A stretch of 64,000 bases of DNA. Source: Brevirhabdus pacifica. Lineage in GTDB: Bacteria > Pseudomonadota > Alphaproteobacteria > Rhodobacterales > Rhodobacteraceae. Location: the NCBI RefSeq assembly GCF_002797755.1, contig NZ_PGFI01000011.1, positions 1 to 64,000 on the forward strand, written 5' to 3'. The position numbers and the translations under genes were made by a program. This document shows, in pieces, positions 14,878 through 24,686 of the stretch. Every line of letters begins with the position of its first letter. Position 1 is the stretch's first letter. The notes beneath the pieces are model-generated. The model saw only the letters and a program-made list of their open reading frames with translations. It had not been told where the DNA came from and made no database searches.

Positions 14878-15546
14878 ATGTCCCGTCGCTATCTTTCGGG
14901 CGCGCTTGTCGCGCTGCTGCTGGCCGCAACCCCCTTCGGCGCCGCCCAGGCGCAGGAGACCAGCACCGCCGCCACGTCCGAAACCAAGCCCGCCGCCGAG
15001 GCGAGCACCCCCGCCACCCCCGAGGTCCTCGAGATGGCCCTGGGCCAGGAGGACGCGCCGCTGGAGGTGATCGAATACGCCTCGTTCACCTGCCCTCATT
15101 GCCAAAGCTTCCACGAGAACGTCTTCGACGAGATCAAGAAGAACTATGTCGACACCGGCAAGGTCCGCTTTGTCTACCGCGAGGTCTATTTCGACCGCTA
15201 CGGCCTCTGGGCCGGGATGGTCGCCCGTTGCGCCGGCCCCGAGCGGTACTTCGGCCTGACCGACATCCTCTATGACAAGCAGAAGGAATGGCTGGAAGGC
15301 AACGACCCCGCCGTGATCGCCGACAACCTGCGCCGCATCGGCCGCAGCGCGGGCCTCACCGACGAAAAGCTCGAGGCCTGCCTTTCGGACGGCGCCAAGG
15401 CCCAGGCCATGGTCGCCACCTACCAGGAGAACGCCAAGAAGGACGACATCAACTCGACCCCGTCCTTCGTCATCGACGGCAAGAAATACTCCAACATGAA
15501 CTACGCCGACTTCTCCAAGCTTCTCGACGAGAAGCTGGCCGACTGA
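14878..15546 (+). CDS. DsbA-family periplasmic thiol-disulfide protein
   Basis: This 222-residue protein has a signal peptide (about 1-26, ending AQAQ) and an alanine/threonine-rich linker. A thioredoxin-fold domain follows with active site CPHC (C72-C75) and the cis-proline motif NSTPSFVIDG. The layout matches DsbA/Com1-like oxidases (thioredoxin_4 type) of alphaproteobacteria. The last codon's stop overlaps the ATG of the CoA transferase that follows, so the two are coupled although their functions look unrelated. Confidence 0.88.
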   Translation: MSRRYLSGALVALLLAATPFGAAQAQETSTAATSETKPAAEASTPATPEVLEMALGQEDAPLEVIEYASFTCPHCQSFHENVFDEIKKNYVDTGKVRFVYREVYFDRYGLWAGMVARCAGPERYFGLTDILYDKQKEWLEGNDPAVIADNLRRIGRSAGLTDEKLEACLSDGAKAQAMVATYQENAKKDDINSTPSFVIDGKKYSNMNYADFSKLLDEKLAD

Positions 15547-16715
15547 TGGCGGCACCGCTGGCGGGGCTGAAGGTCCTGGAAATGGCACGAATCCTGGCCG
15601 GCCCCTGGGCCGGTCAGACCCTGGCCGATCTGGGTGCAGACGTGCTCAAGGTCGAAAGCCCCGCCGGCGACGACACCCGCGCCTGGGGACCGCCCTTCGT
15701 GACCCGGGACGCGGACCGGTCTGCCAGCTATTTCCACAGCTGCAACCGGGGCAAGCGTTCGACCACGGTCGACTTCCGCACCCCGGAAGGCCAACAGACG
15801 ATCCGCGAACTTGCCGCCGAGGCCGATATCCTGATCGAGAACTACAAGGTCGGCGGGCTGGCGAAATACGGGCTGGATTACAATAGCCTGCGCCAGGTCA
15901 ATCCGCGGCTGATCTACTGTTCGATCACCGGCTTCGGTCAGACTGGGCCCTACGCCCACAGGGCGGGCTATGATTATATCATCCAGGGCATGTCGGGGCT
16001 GATGTCGGTGACGGGCGATCCCGCCGGCCAGCCCCAGAAGGTGGGTGTCGCCGTGACCGACATCTTCACCGGGCTCTACAGCGTCGCGGCGATCCTCGCC
16101 GCCGTGCAACAGCGCCACCAGACCGGCGAGGGGCAGCATATCGACATGGCCCTACTGGATGTGGCCACGTCGGTCACCGCCAACCAGGCGATGAACTACC
16201 TGACCACCGGCACCCCGCCCCAGCGGATCGGCAATGCGCACCAGAACCTGACCCCCTACCAGGTGTTCGATTGCAGCGACGGCTGGATCATCATCGCCAC
16301 CGGCAACGATGCCCAGTATCGGCGCCTGTGCCGGGTTTTGGGATGCGAGAACATGATCGACGATCCGCGTTTCGCGACCAACTCGGACCGCATCGCCCAC
16401 CGCGAAGAGATGACCCGCCGCCTGACCGAGGGGACGATGGCCTTCACCAAGGCCGCGCTGCTCGCGGCCTGCGAGGCCGAAGGGATCCCCGCCGGCCCCA
16501 TCAACAATTTCCAGGAGGTGTTCGAGGATCCGCAGGTCCGCCACAGGGGCCTTGCCTCGGAGGTGGGCGGCGTGCCGACCGTGCTCTCGCCTTTTCGCTT
16601 TTCGGGGGCCGAACTGTCGCTGGAACGCCCCTCACCGAAGCTGGGCGAGCATCAGGGAGAGGGGTTCGGCCCGGCGGCGCCCGACGGCGCGCACCGGCTC
16701 AGAACAGGCGGCTGA
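15546..16715 (+). CDS. Family III CoA transferase (CaiB/BaiF), second copy
   Basis: This 389-residue protein has the family features [28 protein letters not shown], the conserved aspartate in [12 protein letters not shown] and IDMALLDV. The ATG shares one base with the stop of the DsbA-family gene. Its end overlaps the convergent lpxK by 17 bases. Substrate is unknown; it differs clearly from the first CoA transferase at 5706. No dehydrogenase or hydratase is adjacent. Confidence 0.88.
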   Translation: MAAPLAGLKVLEMARILAGPWAGQTLADLGADVLKVESPAGDDTRAWGPPFVTRDADRSASYFHSCNRGKRSTTVDFRTPEGQQTIRELAAEADILIENYKVGGLAKYGLDYNSLRQVNPRLIYCSITGFGQTGPYAHRAGYDYIIQGMSGLMSVTGDPAGQPQKVGVAVTDIFTGLYSVAAILAAVQQRHQTGEGQHIDMALLDVATSVTANQAMNYLTTGTPPQRIGNAHQNLTPYQVFDCSDGWIIIATGNDAQYRRLCRVLGCENMIDDPRFATNSDRIAHREEMTRRLTEGTMAFTKAALLAACEAEGIPAGPINNFQEVFEDPQVRHRGLASEVGGVPTVLSPFRFSGAELSLERPSPKLGEHQGEGFGPAAPDGAHRLRTGG

Positions 16716-17709
16716 GCGCCCGCGTGAGGGCTTCATCCTCCGCAATCTCAAGTCGGACCGGCAGGGTCAGCACCTTGCGCCGGAACCCGGCCGGCAGGCG
16801 CGCCGCGTCCTTTTCGGTCGTGACCAGCTGAAGGTGGCGCAGCGCCGCCTCCTTCTCCAGGCGGGTCAGAAGCGACGGGGTGAAGGGCTGATGATCGTCC
16901 AGCGCCTCGGCGCGCACCGTCTCGGCGCCCAGCTCGCGCAGGGTGGCAAAGAACTTCTCGGGGTGGCCGATACCGGCGAAGGCCAGCACCCGAAGTCCGG
17001 CCCAGTCCATCCCCGTCGCCAGCGGGCGCAGCGCGCCGCGCAGATGCGGGCACCCCACCATGCCACCCCAGCGCTGGGAGAACCGCGCCTGCGCCGTGTC
17101 GGAGCCGATCGACAGCAACAGGTCGGCCCGTGCCAGCCCCCGCGACACCGGCTCGCGCAGGGGGCCGGCGGGCAGGACGCGGCCATTGCCGAAACCCAGG
17201 TGCGCATCGACCACGACCAGTGACAGGTCCTTGGCCAGGGACGGATTCTGGAACCCGTCGTCCAGGATCAAGGCCTGGGCCCCGGCGTCCACGGCCTGGC
17301 GGGCGGTGGCGGTGCGGTCGCGCCCGATCCACACCGGGCCGAAGGCCGAAAGCAGCAGCGGCTCGTCGCCCACCTGCCCGGCCTCGTGGCGGCGCTCATC
17401 GACCCGGACGGGTCCTTCCAGGCTGCCGCCATAGCCGCGCGAAAGGACGTGCGCGGTCACGCCCATCCCGTCCAGGCGGCGCAGGATCTCGATCACCGTG
17501 GGGGTCTTGCCGGTGCCGCCGACGTTGAGGTTGCCGACGCAGATCACCGGCACCGGCGGGCGCATGAGGGGCGGGCGCGCCACCCGGCGGCGGGTGGCGG
17601 TGGCGTAGATCGCCGACAGGGGCGACAGCAGCCGGGGGGCCAGGGACAGGCCGGCGCCGGGCGCATCCCGGCCCTCGGGCGCGGGATACCAGAAGCCCGG
17701 CCGCCGCAT
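16699..17709 (-). CDS. lpxK: Tetraacyldisaccharide 4'-kinase
   Basis: This 336-residue inner-membrane-associated kinase phosphorylates the 4' position of the lipid A disaccharide. The Walker A motif [12 protein letters not shown] is at about residues 57-68, followed by HVLSRGYGG and the family motif [11 protein letters not shown]. It starts at an ATG overlapping the waaA stop (ATGA) and so ends a lipid A/core operon that reads pmbA, cysQ, DUF4170, waaA, lpxK on the minus strand. Confidence 0.95.
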   Translation of the reverse strand: MRRPGFWYPAPEGRDAPGAGLSLAPRLLSPLSAIYATATRRRVARPPLMRPPVPVICVGNLNVGGTGKTPTVIEILRRLDGMGVTAHVLSRGYGGSLEGPVRVDERRHEAGQVGDEPLLLSAFGPVWIGRDRTATARQAVDAGAQALILDDGFQNPSLAKDLSLVVVDAHLGFGNGRVLPAGPLREPVSRGLARADLLLSIGSDTAQARFSQRWGGMVGCPHLRGALRPLATGMDWAGLRVLAFAGIGHPEKFFATLRELGAETVRAEALDDHQPFTPSLLTRLEKEAALRHLQLVTTEKDAARLPAGFRRKVLTLPVRLEIAEDEALTRALSRLF

Positions 17710-18992
17710 CAGGCGACCTCGTCCAGAGTGTCCATGATGATGCCGAGCGCGCGGTCCGTGACCTCGGCCCCGTCGGAACAGACCTCCCAGGCGGCATGGG
17801 CCATGCGGGCAGCCCGGTCGGGTTCCAGCAGGGCGCGCACGGCCTCGGCCATCGAACGGCAATCGGTGACCTGCCAGGCGGCGCCCGCGTCGGTCAACCG
17901 GTCGTAGATATCGCGGAAATTCTGCACGTGCGGCCCGTGCAATATGGCCGAGCCGAGCGCCGCAGGCTCGAACGGATTATGTCCGCCGATCTCGACCAGG
18001 GATCCGCCGATCATGCTGATCGGGGCGAGGCGATACCACAGCCCCATCTCGCCCAGCGTGTCGGCGACAAGGACCTGTGTTTCCTCGCGGATCGTGTCGC
18101 CTTTTGAGCGTTGGGCCGTGACCAGGCCGCGTTCTCGGCACATGGCGACAATCTCGTCGCCCCGCTCGGGGTGGCGGGGGGCCACGATCAGCAGCAGCCG
18201 GTGCGAGCTGCCAAGCGCGACCTCGTGGGCCTGGGCTGCAATCTCTTCCTCTCCCGCGTGGGAGGAGGCCAGCAGCCAGACCGGCCGCGCCTTGAGTTGC
18301 GAGGCGATCTCGTCGCGCTCGGCCTCGTCACAGGGCAGGGCGGCGGTGCCTTCCTTGAGGGTGCCGGTGATCTGAAGCCGGTTCTTCGGCACGCCCAGCC
18401 GCCGCAGGTGCGCGGCGGTGCGGGCGTCCTGGGACAGCACCATGCTGAAGCGCGAGAACAGCGAGCCCGCCGCCCCCTTCATGAAGCGCCAGCGCCGGAA
18501 AGACCGGTCCGAGATCCGTGCGTTGACCAGAAGCATCGGGATGCCCCGGGAATGGGTCTCGACCATCAGGGCGGGCCAGATCTCGGATTCGGTCCAGACC
18601 GCCACGTCGGGCCGCCAGTGGTCAAGGAAACGGCGCACGAATTCAACCGAATCCATGGGGATATACTGGTGCACGGTGCGCGGCGGCAGCCGGCTTTCCA
18701 GGATCTCGGCCGAGGTGCGGGTCCCGGTGGTCAGCAGAAAGCTGAGGCCGGGATCCTCCTCGCCCAGGCGACGGACGAGTTCCTGGATCGACAGCACCTC
18801 GCCGACGCTGGCCGAGTGGAACCAGACCACCCGCCCCTCGGGACGGTCGACCGAGGCGAAGCCGCGGCGCTCTTCGATCCGGGCCGGATCCTCTTTGCCC
18901 TCGTCGAGACGGCGCTTGAGAATCCGGTTCCAGTGTCCGGTGCCGCGTTTCGACAGGAACAGGTAAAGGCCGACGCCCAGCGACTTGCGCAT
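17709..18992 (-). CDS. waaA: Kdo transferase
   Basis: This 427-residue glycosyltransferase adds Kdo sugars to lipid A precursor at the inner membrane. It has an N-terminal hydrophobic segment (GVGLYLFLS), the WFHSASVGE motif, [20 protein letters not shown] and the C-terminal donor-binding part [19 protein letters not shown]. The start is the ATG at 18992, two bases after the DUF4170 stop. Longer frames would run through that gene. Confidence 0.95.
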   Translation of the reverse strand: MRKSLGVGLYLFLSKRGTGHWNRILKRRLDEGKEDPARIEERRGFASVDRPEGRVVWFHSASVGEVLSIQELVRRLGEEDPGLSFLLTTGTRTSAEILESRLPPRTVHQYIPMDSVEFVRRFLDHWRPDVAVWTESEIWPALMVETHSRGIPMLLVNARISDRSFRRWRFMKGAAGSLFSRFSMVLSQDARTAAHLRRLGVPKNRLQITGTLKEGTAALPCDEAERDEIASQLKARPVWLLASSHAGEEEIAAQAHEVALGSSHRLLLIVAPRHPERGDEIVAMCRERGLVTAQRSKGDTIREETQVLVADTLGEMGLWYRLAPISMIGGSLVEIGGHNPFEPAALGSAILHGPHVQNFRDIYDRLTDAGAAWQVTDCRSMAEAVRALLEPDRAARMAHAAWEVCSDGAEVTDRALGIIMDTLDEVA

Positions 18993-18994
18993 GC

Positions 18995-19249
18995 TCAGCC
19001 TGTCCGCCCGCCCAGTTCCTCGGTCGGCGAGGTCGGCTCCTCCTCGTCGCGCAGACGGTGGAGGTGGGCGATGAAATAGCGCATGTGGGCGTTGTCCACG
19101 GTGCGCTGCGCCTCGGATTTCCAGGCGTTGTAGGCGGTCTCGTAGCTGGGAAAGACGCCCACGACGTGAATATCGTCCGAGTTGCGGAATTCGGTCTTGC
19201 CGGGGTCGATCAACTCGCCGCCGAACACCAGGTGAAGTCGCTGGACCAC
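18995..19249 (-). CDS. DUF4170 family small protein
   Basis: This 84-residue protein has the DUF4170 pattern RLHLVFGGELIDPGKTEFRN, VVGVFPSYETAYNAWKSEAQRTVDNAHMRYFIAHLHRL, ending in an acidic tail. It is found next to waaA in many alphaproteobacteria, but its function is unknown. The start is a GTG at 19249 with AGGAGG 5 bases upstream. Two bases separate it from waaA, so it belongs to the lipid A operon. Confidence 0.85.
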   Translation of the reverse strand: MVQRLHLVFGGELIDPGKTEFRNSDDIHVVGVFPSYETAYNAWKSEAQRTVDNAHMRYFIAHLHRLRDEEEPTSPTEELGGRTG

Positions 19250-19361
19250 GGGATCCTCCTTGAGCTGACTGGGTGGCGCGCACCCTATTGCAAAGCCCCG
19301 CCCGGTCAAGCCGTCGGGGATGTGGCGCCGGGTCCGCCGCATCGGGCGGCCCGGTTCGATC

Positions 19362-20147
19362 CTACTGCGGAACCCGCAGCCGTGACAGCAGATCGCGTTG
19401 CAGGTCCGCGCCGGCGGCCAGCACACCCGGGCGACGCGGCACCGGGTGGTTGAAGCTAAGCGGCGCGCCGTGGCGGTCGCTGACGGTGCCGCCCGCCTCC
19501 TCGACGATCAGTGTGCCGGCGGCGATGTCCCATTCCCAGCTGTCGCGCAGGGTAATCATCGCGTCGAACCGCCCCTCGGCGACCAGGCACATGCGATAGG
19601 CCAGCGAGGCGCGGAAATGGCGTTCGGCCGGCAGGGCGCCGCCGGTCCAGTGATGCCCGTCGAACACGGGTCGGGCGGCCAGGATGCGTGCGCCCTCGGC
19701 CCCGGCCTTGGCGGTGCCAAGCTTCAGCGGCCGGCCGTTCAGGGTGGCGCCGCCCCCCCGGGTCGCCGCATATAGCAGGTCGGGCTCGGGCAGGTAGACG
19801 ACGCCCGCGACCACCTGGCCATCCTCGGCCAGGGCAAGGGAATGAGCGAAGGTGGGATTGCCCTCGACAAAGGCGCGGGTGCCATCGATCGGGTCCACGA
19901 TGAAGGTGCGCCGCGTGCCCAGCCTACTGTCGGTATCTGGCGTCTCCTCGGACAGCCAGCCGTGGTCGGGCCGCGCCCCGAGCAGGCGTTCGTGAAGCAT
20001 GCGGTCCACTGCCAGATCGGCTTCGGTCACCGGGCCGAGGCCCAGTTCCTTGTCCCAGACCTTGGGCTGGCGGCGCCAGAACCCCATCGCGATGCGCCCG
20101 GCCTCGCGGGCGGCCTCGCTCAGCAGCGACAGCTCACTTTCCGGCAA
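19362..20147 (-). CDS. cysQ: Inositol-monophosphatase-family 3'(2'),5'-bisphosphate nucleotidase (CysQ-like)
   Basis: This 261-residue lithium-sensitive phosphatase-fold protein has the metal-binding motifs LSEETPD, IVDPIDGTRAFVEG and SWEWDIAAGTLIVEEAGG. CysQ removes the 3' phosphate from PAP, the by-product of sulfate activation and of sulfotransferases such as the one at 32764. The TTG at 20147 starts the frame 14 bases inside the pmbA end, after GAAGGGATG; no ATG is better placed. It could also act on inositol phosphates. Confidence 0.85.
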   Translation of the reverse strand: MPESELSLLSEAAREAGRIAMGFWRRQPKVWDKELGLGPVTEADLAVDRMLHERLLGARPDHGWLSEETPDTDSRLGTRRTFIVDPIDGTRAFVEGNPTFAHSLALAEDGQVVAGVVYLPEPDLLYAATRGGGATLNGRPLKLGTAKAGAEGARILAARPVFDGHHWTGGALPAERHFRASLAYRMCLVAEGRFDAMITLRDSWEWDIAAGTLIVEEAGGTVSDRHGAPLSFNHPVPRRPGVLAAGADLQRDLLSRLRVPQ

Positions 20148-21483
20148 GGGTCATCCCTTCGACCAGAAGCGAGGGCACGACGCGGCCAAGGTACTGGCGC
20201 GCGTCGTTGGCGGGAATGATCCCGCGCAGCATGGTGCGCAGGTTGCCCGCGATGGTGCATTCGTTGACCGGGTAGGCAATCTCGCCGTTCTCGACCCAGA
20301 AGCCCGAGGCGCCGCGCGAATAGTCGCCCGTGTTGGGATTGATCGAGGAGCCGATCATCGAGGTCACAAGCAGGCCGGTGCCCATCTGCGCAACCAGATC
20401 GTCGCGGCTGTGCGAGCCCGGGGTCAGCGTCACGTTCCCGGCCGAAGGCGAGGGTGGCGAGGAAACGCCCCGGCTGGCATTGGCCGAGGAGGCAAGCCCC
20501 AGCTTGCGCGCGCTGGACAGATCCAGCGTCCAACCCCGAAGAACCCCGTCCTCGACAATGGCGCGGCGCGCGGTGGGCAGCCCCTCGCCGTCGAAGGGGC
20601 GGGAGCCGCCGACCCGGGGCCGGTGCGGATCCTCGACCAGCGACAGGGCGTCGGGCAGAACCGGCTGGTCCATCGCATCACGCAGCCAGGACGAGCCGCG
20701 CACGATGGCGGAGCCGTTGATCGCGGCCAGCAGGTGGCCGATCAGGCTGCCGGAGACCCGTTCGTCGAACAGGACCGGATATGTCCCGGTGCCGGGTTGG
20801 CGGGCGCCGGCGCGGGCGATCGTGCGCTCAGCAGCCAGGCGGCCGATCTCCTCGGGGCTGGGCAGGTCCGACTGGAAGATGCGCACCTCGCCGGCATAGT
20901 CACGTTCCATCCCCGTGCCCTCGCCGGTGATGGCGACGCAGGAAAGCGCCCGGTCGGTGCGCGAATAGCCACCCGAGAAGCCGTTGGTCGCGGCCAGGTG
21001 CAGGCGCCGCGCGCCATAGGCGGCCGAGGCGGTGTCGATCTTGCTGATGCCGGGCACCTCCAGGGCGGCGGCCTCGGCGCGGCGGGCATCCTCCTCCAGG
21101 GCGGCGGGGTCGGGTTCGGGCGCGGGATCCGACAGTTCCAGCGCGGCGGCGTCCCAACCGGTCGCCAGGGCGGCGGGGTCTGCCAGGCCCAGGGTGGGGT
21201 CGCGCGGCGCCTCGCGCGCCATGGCGACGGCACGCTCGGCCATCTCGGCCAAAGTGTCGTGGCGGGTGTCCGAGGCCGAGACACAGGCCTGCCGCCCGTC
21301 GATCAGCACGCGCAGGCCAATCTCGATCCCCTCAGCGCGTTCGGCGTGTTCCAGCGCGCCGCCGCGCACGTCGATCGAGACCGACCGCCCGTCGACGGCC
21401 AGGGCATCGGCCGCCTCGGCCCCCGCGCTTTTGGCAAGGTCCAGCAGTGCGGCGGTCAAATCGGGCAAGGAGGTCTGCGTCAT
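20134..21483 (-). CDS. pmbA: TldD/PmbA family metalloprotease-like protein
   Basis: This 449-residue protein is the PmbA (TldE) partner of the TldD/TldE peptide-degrading complex. It has the early GIEIGLRVLIDGRQACVSASD and the C-terminal GLLVTSMIGSSINPNTGDYSRGASGFWVENGEI motif. TldE subunits lack the zinc-binding motif of TldD, which fits the absence of HExxxH here. It heads the operon that continues with cysQ, DUF4170, waaA and lpxK. Confidence 0.92.
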   Translation of the reverse strand: MTQTSLPDLTAALLDLAKSAGAEAADALAVDGRSVSIDVRGGALEHAERAEGIEIGLRVLIDGRQACVSASDTRHDTLAEMAERAVAMAREAPRDPTLGLADPAALATGWDAAALELSDPAPEPDPAALEEDARRAEAAALEVPGISKIDTASAAYGARRLHLAATNGFSGGYSRTDRALSCVAITGEGTGMERDYAGEVRIFQSDLPSPEEIGRLAAERTIARAGARQPGTGTYPVLFDERVSGSLIGHLLAAINGSAIVRGSSWLRDAMDQPVLPDALSLVEDPHRPRVGGSRPFDGEGLPTARRAIVEDGVLRGWTLDLSSARKLGLASSANASRGVSSPPSPSAGNVTLTPGSHSRDDLVAQMGTGLLVTSMIGSSINPNTGDYSRGASGFWVENGEIAYPVNECTIAGNLRTMLRGIIPANDARQYLGRVVPSLLVEGMTLAGK

Positions 21484-21605
21484 GTGAAGTCCCGTCTGTT
21501 CCTGACCTGTCGGAGGTAGTGCCCCGAAGGCCGCGACGCAAGCTGCCTTGGCCCCGGCAGGCGCAGGAGCGGGGGGCCGGACGGTGTTTACGGCATCATT
21601 GCGAG

Positions 21606-23138
21606 TTACTGGACACGCTGTCCGTTGGCCAGGATCCCGCCATCGGGCGTGATTTCGATCTCGGAGGTGACGGCATCCTCCCCCTCGACGGTGCGGCCGA
21701 ACATGCCCAGCATCATCTGGGCCATCATCGCCTGCTGCTGGGGCAGCAACCCCATCCGGGTGAGGTTCTGCAACAGTGCCTCCGCCCCGTCGAGGCGAAG
21801 CTGCGCGTGGCCCACGGGTTTCGGTCCGGGCCCGAAGGGCGACGGGGTCTTGTTGTCGAAGGTGAAGCTGCCGGCGCCCGTCAGATCCGCGCCCGCGGCC
21901 CGCAACCGAATTCGCCGCACGTCGAGGGCGTGGATCTCTCCGGCCTCGGGACCGATGGCGCCGATCGCCTCGGGTTCCTCGAGGATGTCGCCGAACCAGT
22001 TGGCCTTCGCGGCCATGTCGATCACCAGGCTGGCCGGTTCGCGGGGCAGCACGCCCATCGGGTCCAGCATCTGCCAGATCGGGTCGGCAAGGCTGAGTTC
22101 GGCCACATCGACCAGGATATCGACATCCTCGGGCGTGTCGGATTTCTGCACCGGCAGGCCGACGGAGAATTCCAGCGCCTCCGCTTGGGCCGAGACGGGG
22201 GGCATCGGCAGTTCGGAGCTTTCGAAGCTGGCGGCGATGGCCTCGGTCGCACCCGCATAGCGCAGCCCGGCCTGGGACAGCGACAGGTCCAGCCGGCCGT
22301 TGTCCGAGGTGACGTGCCCGGCGGCGTTGGCGGTCCCATCCACCAGGCTGAACGATAGATCGCTGCCCGTGTGGCTGAGGCTGAGGTCGCTTTCGAAACC
22401 CTGACGCAGCAGTTCCGGCAGGGTGGTCTCGGCCAGGTCCACCGGCTGCTGACCGCTGGCCCCCGAGCCGCTGAAGCCGATCTCGACGAAGGCGCCTTCG
22501 GCGTCGAACTGGCCGTCACCGCCGGGCTTGGCCAGCGACACCACGAAACCCGCCGCCGCGATGGTTCCGTCGGTGATGGTCTCGCGGGCGACGGCGGTGG
22601 GCCCTTCACCGGCGACGCGGTAGGTCATCTCCAGCCCCTCAAGGTCGACGACCGCCTGCAACGGCAGCCGGTTCGCGCCGCTTTCGATCCCGTCCAGGCT
22701 GAGGGTGATGGCGGGCGCGAAATAGTCGATCAGCGCGTCATCGGGCGTGCCGGCCAAGCTGATGCTGAGGCCGGGGGTCTCCATCAGGACATCGGCCACC
22801 AGCGGCGGCGACTGGTCGTCGGCCACGACTTGCAGGCGCATCATGTGCTGCGCGCTCATCTCGAACAGGATATCGCCGCCCTCCACCCGGGTCAGCCGGA
22901 TCTCGCCGATGCTGCCCTCCAGCGTTCCGCCGGGCAGGGGCATCGCGTAGGAGACATCGTGGAGAATCAACTCGTCGGGGCCCTCGTCACGGGCCGCGGA
23001 CTCCATGGTGACGCCATAGCCCGCGTTCAGCGAGAGGACGAATTCCCAAGCTTCTTGGGGTGTCATGGCGGCGCGTGCGACAGAAGGAACCAGATAAAGC
23101 GCCAGCAGTCCGCCAATGGCGACAGCAGTGCGAAACAT
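21606..23138 (-). CDS. DUF2125 family exported protein
   Basis: This 510-residue protein has a signal peptide (AVAIGGLLALYLVPSVARA, cleavage near residue 22) and a mostly beta-strand sequence with regular alternation, ending PDGGILANGQRVQ. The pattern matches the DUF2125 family of alphaproteobacteria. The function is unknown; the family is probably periplasmic, as its signal and strand-rich, glycine/aspartate-rich repeats suggest. The ATG at 23138 starts the signal peptide; two longer in-frame starts at 23186 and 23303 do not. Confidence 0.8.
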   Translation of the reverse strand: MFRTAVAIGGLLALYLVPSVARAAMTPQEAWEFVLSLNAGYGVTMESAARDEGPDELILHDVSYAMPLPGGTLEGSIGEIRLTRVEGGDILFEMSAQHMMRLQVVADDQSPPLVADVLMETPGLSISLAGTPDDALIDYFAPAITLSLDGIESGANRLPLQAVVDLEGLEMTYRVAGEGPTAVARETITDGTIAAAGFVVSLAKPGGDGQFDAEGAFVEIGFSGSGASGQQPVDLAETTLPELLRQGFESDLSLSHTGSDLSFSLVDGTANAAGHVTSDNGRLDLSLSQAGLRYAGATEAIAASFESSELPMPPVSAQAEALEFSVGLPVQKSDTPEDVDILVDVAELSLADPIWQMLDPMGVLPREPASLVIDMAAKANWFGDILEEPEAIGAIGPEAGEIHALDVRRIRLRAAGADLTGAGSFTFDNKTPSPFGPGPKPVGHAQLRLDGAEALLQNLTRMGLLPQQQAMMAQMMLGMFGRTVEGEDAVTSEIEITPDGGILANGQRVQ

Positions 23139-23302
23139 CACTAAAATCCGTTCGAAATAGAAATTGACGAGACCAGCTTGGGTCATGGGCAACCGACCGG
23201 TCAAGGACGGAATCCTGTGGAACTCTGGTCTTGAAGGGCGTAGCTCCTGTATTCGACAGGTCGGCGGATGCGGATTTCCACGTGGAGGGAGGGAGTATTC
23301 CA

Positions 23303-24049
23303 ATGCGGTTTGACTCGAAGACGGTTCTGATAACTGGCGCCAGCCGGGGCATCGGTGAATCCGCCGCGCTGGCCTTTGCGGAAGCCGGTGCCAACGTGGT
23401 CCTGCTGGCCCGCAGCCGGGAGGCGATCGCGGACCTGGCGGGCCGGATCGGGCCGAAAGCCCTGGCCATCCCCTGCGACGTCAGCCGCTTCTGGGAGATG
23501 CAGGCAGCGGTCGAGGCCACGATCAAGGCCTTCGGCAGCCTGGACGTCGTGATCAACAACGCCGGGGTCATCGATCCCATCGCCCCCTTCGCCGACACCG
23601 ATCCCGACGAATGGTCGCTGGCGATCGATGTCAATCTCAAGGGCGTCTACCACGGCATGCGCGCGGCACTTCCCGTAATGATCGAGGCCGGTGGCGGCAG
23701 CATCCTGACCGTGTCCTCCGGCGCGGCCCACTACCCCGTCGAGGGTTGGAGCGCCTATTGCGCCTCCAAGGCCGGGGCGGCGATGCTGACCCGCAGCCTG
23801 CACCACGAGGCGGCCGCGCAAGGCATCCGGGCCATGGGCCTTTCGCCCGGCACCGTCGCGACCCAGATGCAGCGCGAGATCAAGGCCTCGGGCATCAACC
23901 CCGTCAGCCGTCTGGACTGGTCCGACCACATCCCGCCCGAATGGCCCGCCCAGGCCCTTCTCTGGATGGCCGACGCAAGCTCGGACGATTTCCTGGGCGA
24001 GGAGATTTCCCTGCGCGATCCGGCCATGCGACAGAGGATCGGCTTGTGA
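23303..24049 (+). CDS. Short-chain dehydrogenase/reductase
   Basis: This 248-residue Rossmann enzyme has the cofactor motif TGASRGIG, NNAGV, the serine in LTVSSGAAHY and the YCASKAG catalytic pair (Tyr-x-x-x-Lys). Its arginine after the first strand (ARSRE) suggests NADP(H). GGGAG lies upstream of the ATG. The stop overlaps the GTG start of the crotonase-like gene by 4 bases, so the two are made together and probably act in one acyl-CoA or hydroxy-acid pathway. Confidence 0.9.
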   Translation: MRFDSKTVLITGASRGIGESAALAFAEAGANVVLLARSREAIADLAGRIGPKALAIPCDVSRFWEMQAAVEATIKAFGSLDVVINNAGVIDPIAPFADTDPDEWSLAIDVNLKGVYHGMRAALPVMIEAGGGSILTVSSGAAHYPVEGWSAYCASKAGAAMLTRSLHHEAAAQGIRAMGLSPGTVATQMQREIKASGINPVSRLDWSDHIPPEWPAQALLWMADASSDDFLGEEISLRDPAMRQRIGL

Positions 24050-24663
24050 CGATCGAGGTCGACAAGTCGCAACCGTGCTGGATAGTCACGCTCAACCGTC
24101 CCGAGAAGGCCAACGCCCTGACCCGCGACATGCTGGTTCAGTTGACGGCGGTGATGGACGACGCTTCGGTCCAGGGGGCGCGCGCGCTGGTGCTGACCGG
24201 GCGCGGGCATGTCTTCAGCGCCGGCGCCGATCTGGAAGAGGCCCGCGCCGGCCTGGCCCTTGACGATATCTGGGAACGGCTGTCGTCGCGGGTCGCCGCG
24301 CTGCCCTTCCTGACGGTCGCTGCCCTCAACGGGACGCTGGCGGGGGGCGCCTTCGGCATGGCGATGGCCTGCGACCTGCGGATCGGGGTCGAGGGGGCGG
24401 AGTTCTTCTATCCCGTGCTGCGGCTGGGCTTTCAGCCACAGCCGTCGGATCCGGCCCGGCTGGCGGCGCTGGTGGGTCCGGCCCGGGCGCGCATGGTCCT
24501 GATCGGCGGCGCTCGCCTGTCGGACCAGGAGGCGCTGTCCTTCGGGCTGATTGACCGCCTGGTGCCGCGCCGGGGTCTGGAACAGGCGATCCGGGATGTG
24601 ACCCGGGACGCGGTCAACGCCATCCCGGCCCACGTGGCGGCAATCAAGGACCTGCTGCGCTAG
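24046..24663 (+). CDS. Enoyl-CoA hydratase/isomerase-superfamily protein lacking hydratase glutamates
   Basis: This 205-residue crotonase-fold protein has LNRPEKANALTRDM near the start, SAGADLEEA (CoA/oxyanion loop) and LNGTLAGGAFGMAMACDLRI. The two glutamates of classical enoyl-CoA hydratase are replaced: the GGGCE position reads GGAFG and the QPE position reads YPV. At 205 residues it is also shorter than the usual 255-265. It may be an isomerase, thioesterase or a protein with another acyl-CoA activity. It starts with GTG and overlaps the SDR gene by 4 bases. Confidence 0.8.
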   Translation: MTIEVDKSQPCWIVTLNRPEKANALTRDMLVQLTAVMDDASVQGARALVLTGRGHVFSAGADLEEARAGLALDDIWERLSSRVAALPFLTVAALNGTLAGGAFGMAMACDLRIGVEGAEFFYPVLRLGFQPQPSDPARLAALVGPARARMVLIGGARLSDQEALSFGLIDRLVPRRGLEQAIRDVTRDAVNAIPAHVAAIKDLLR

Positions 24664-24686
24664 GCGGGTCCGAAAGGCGATATGCG

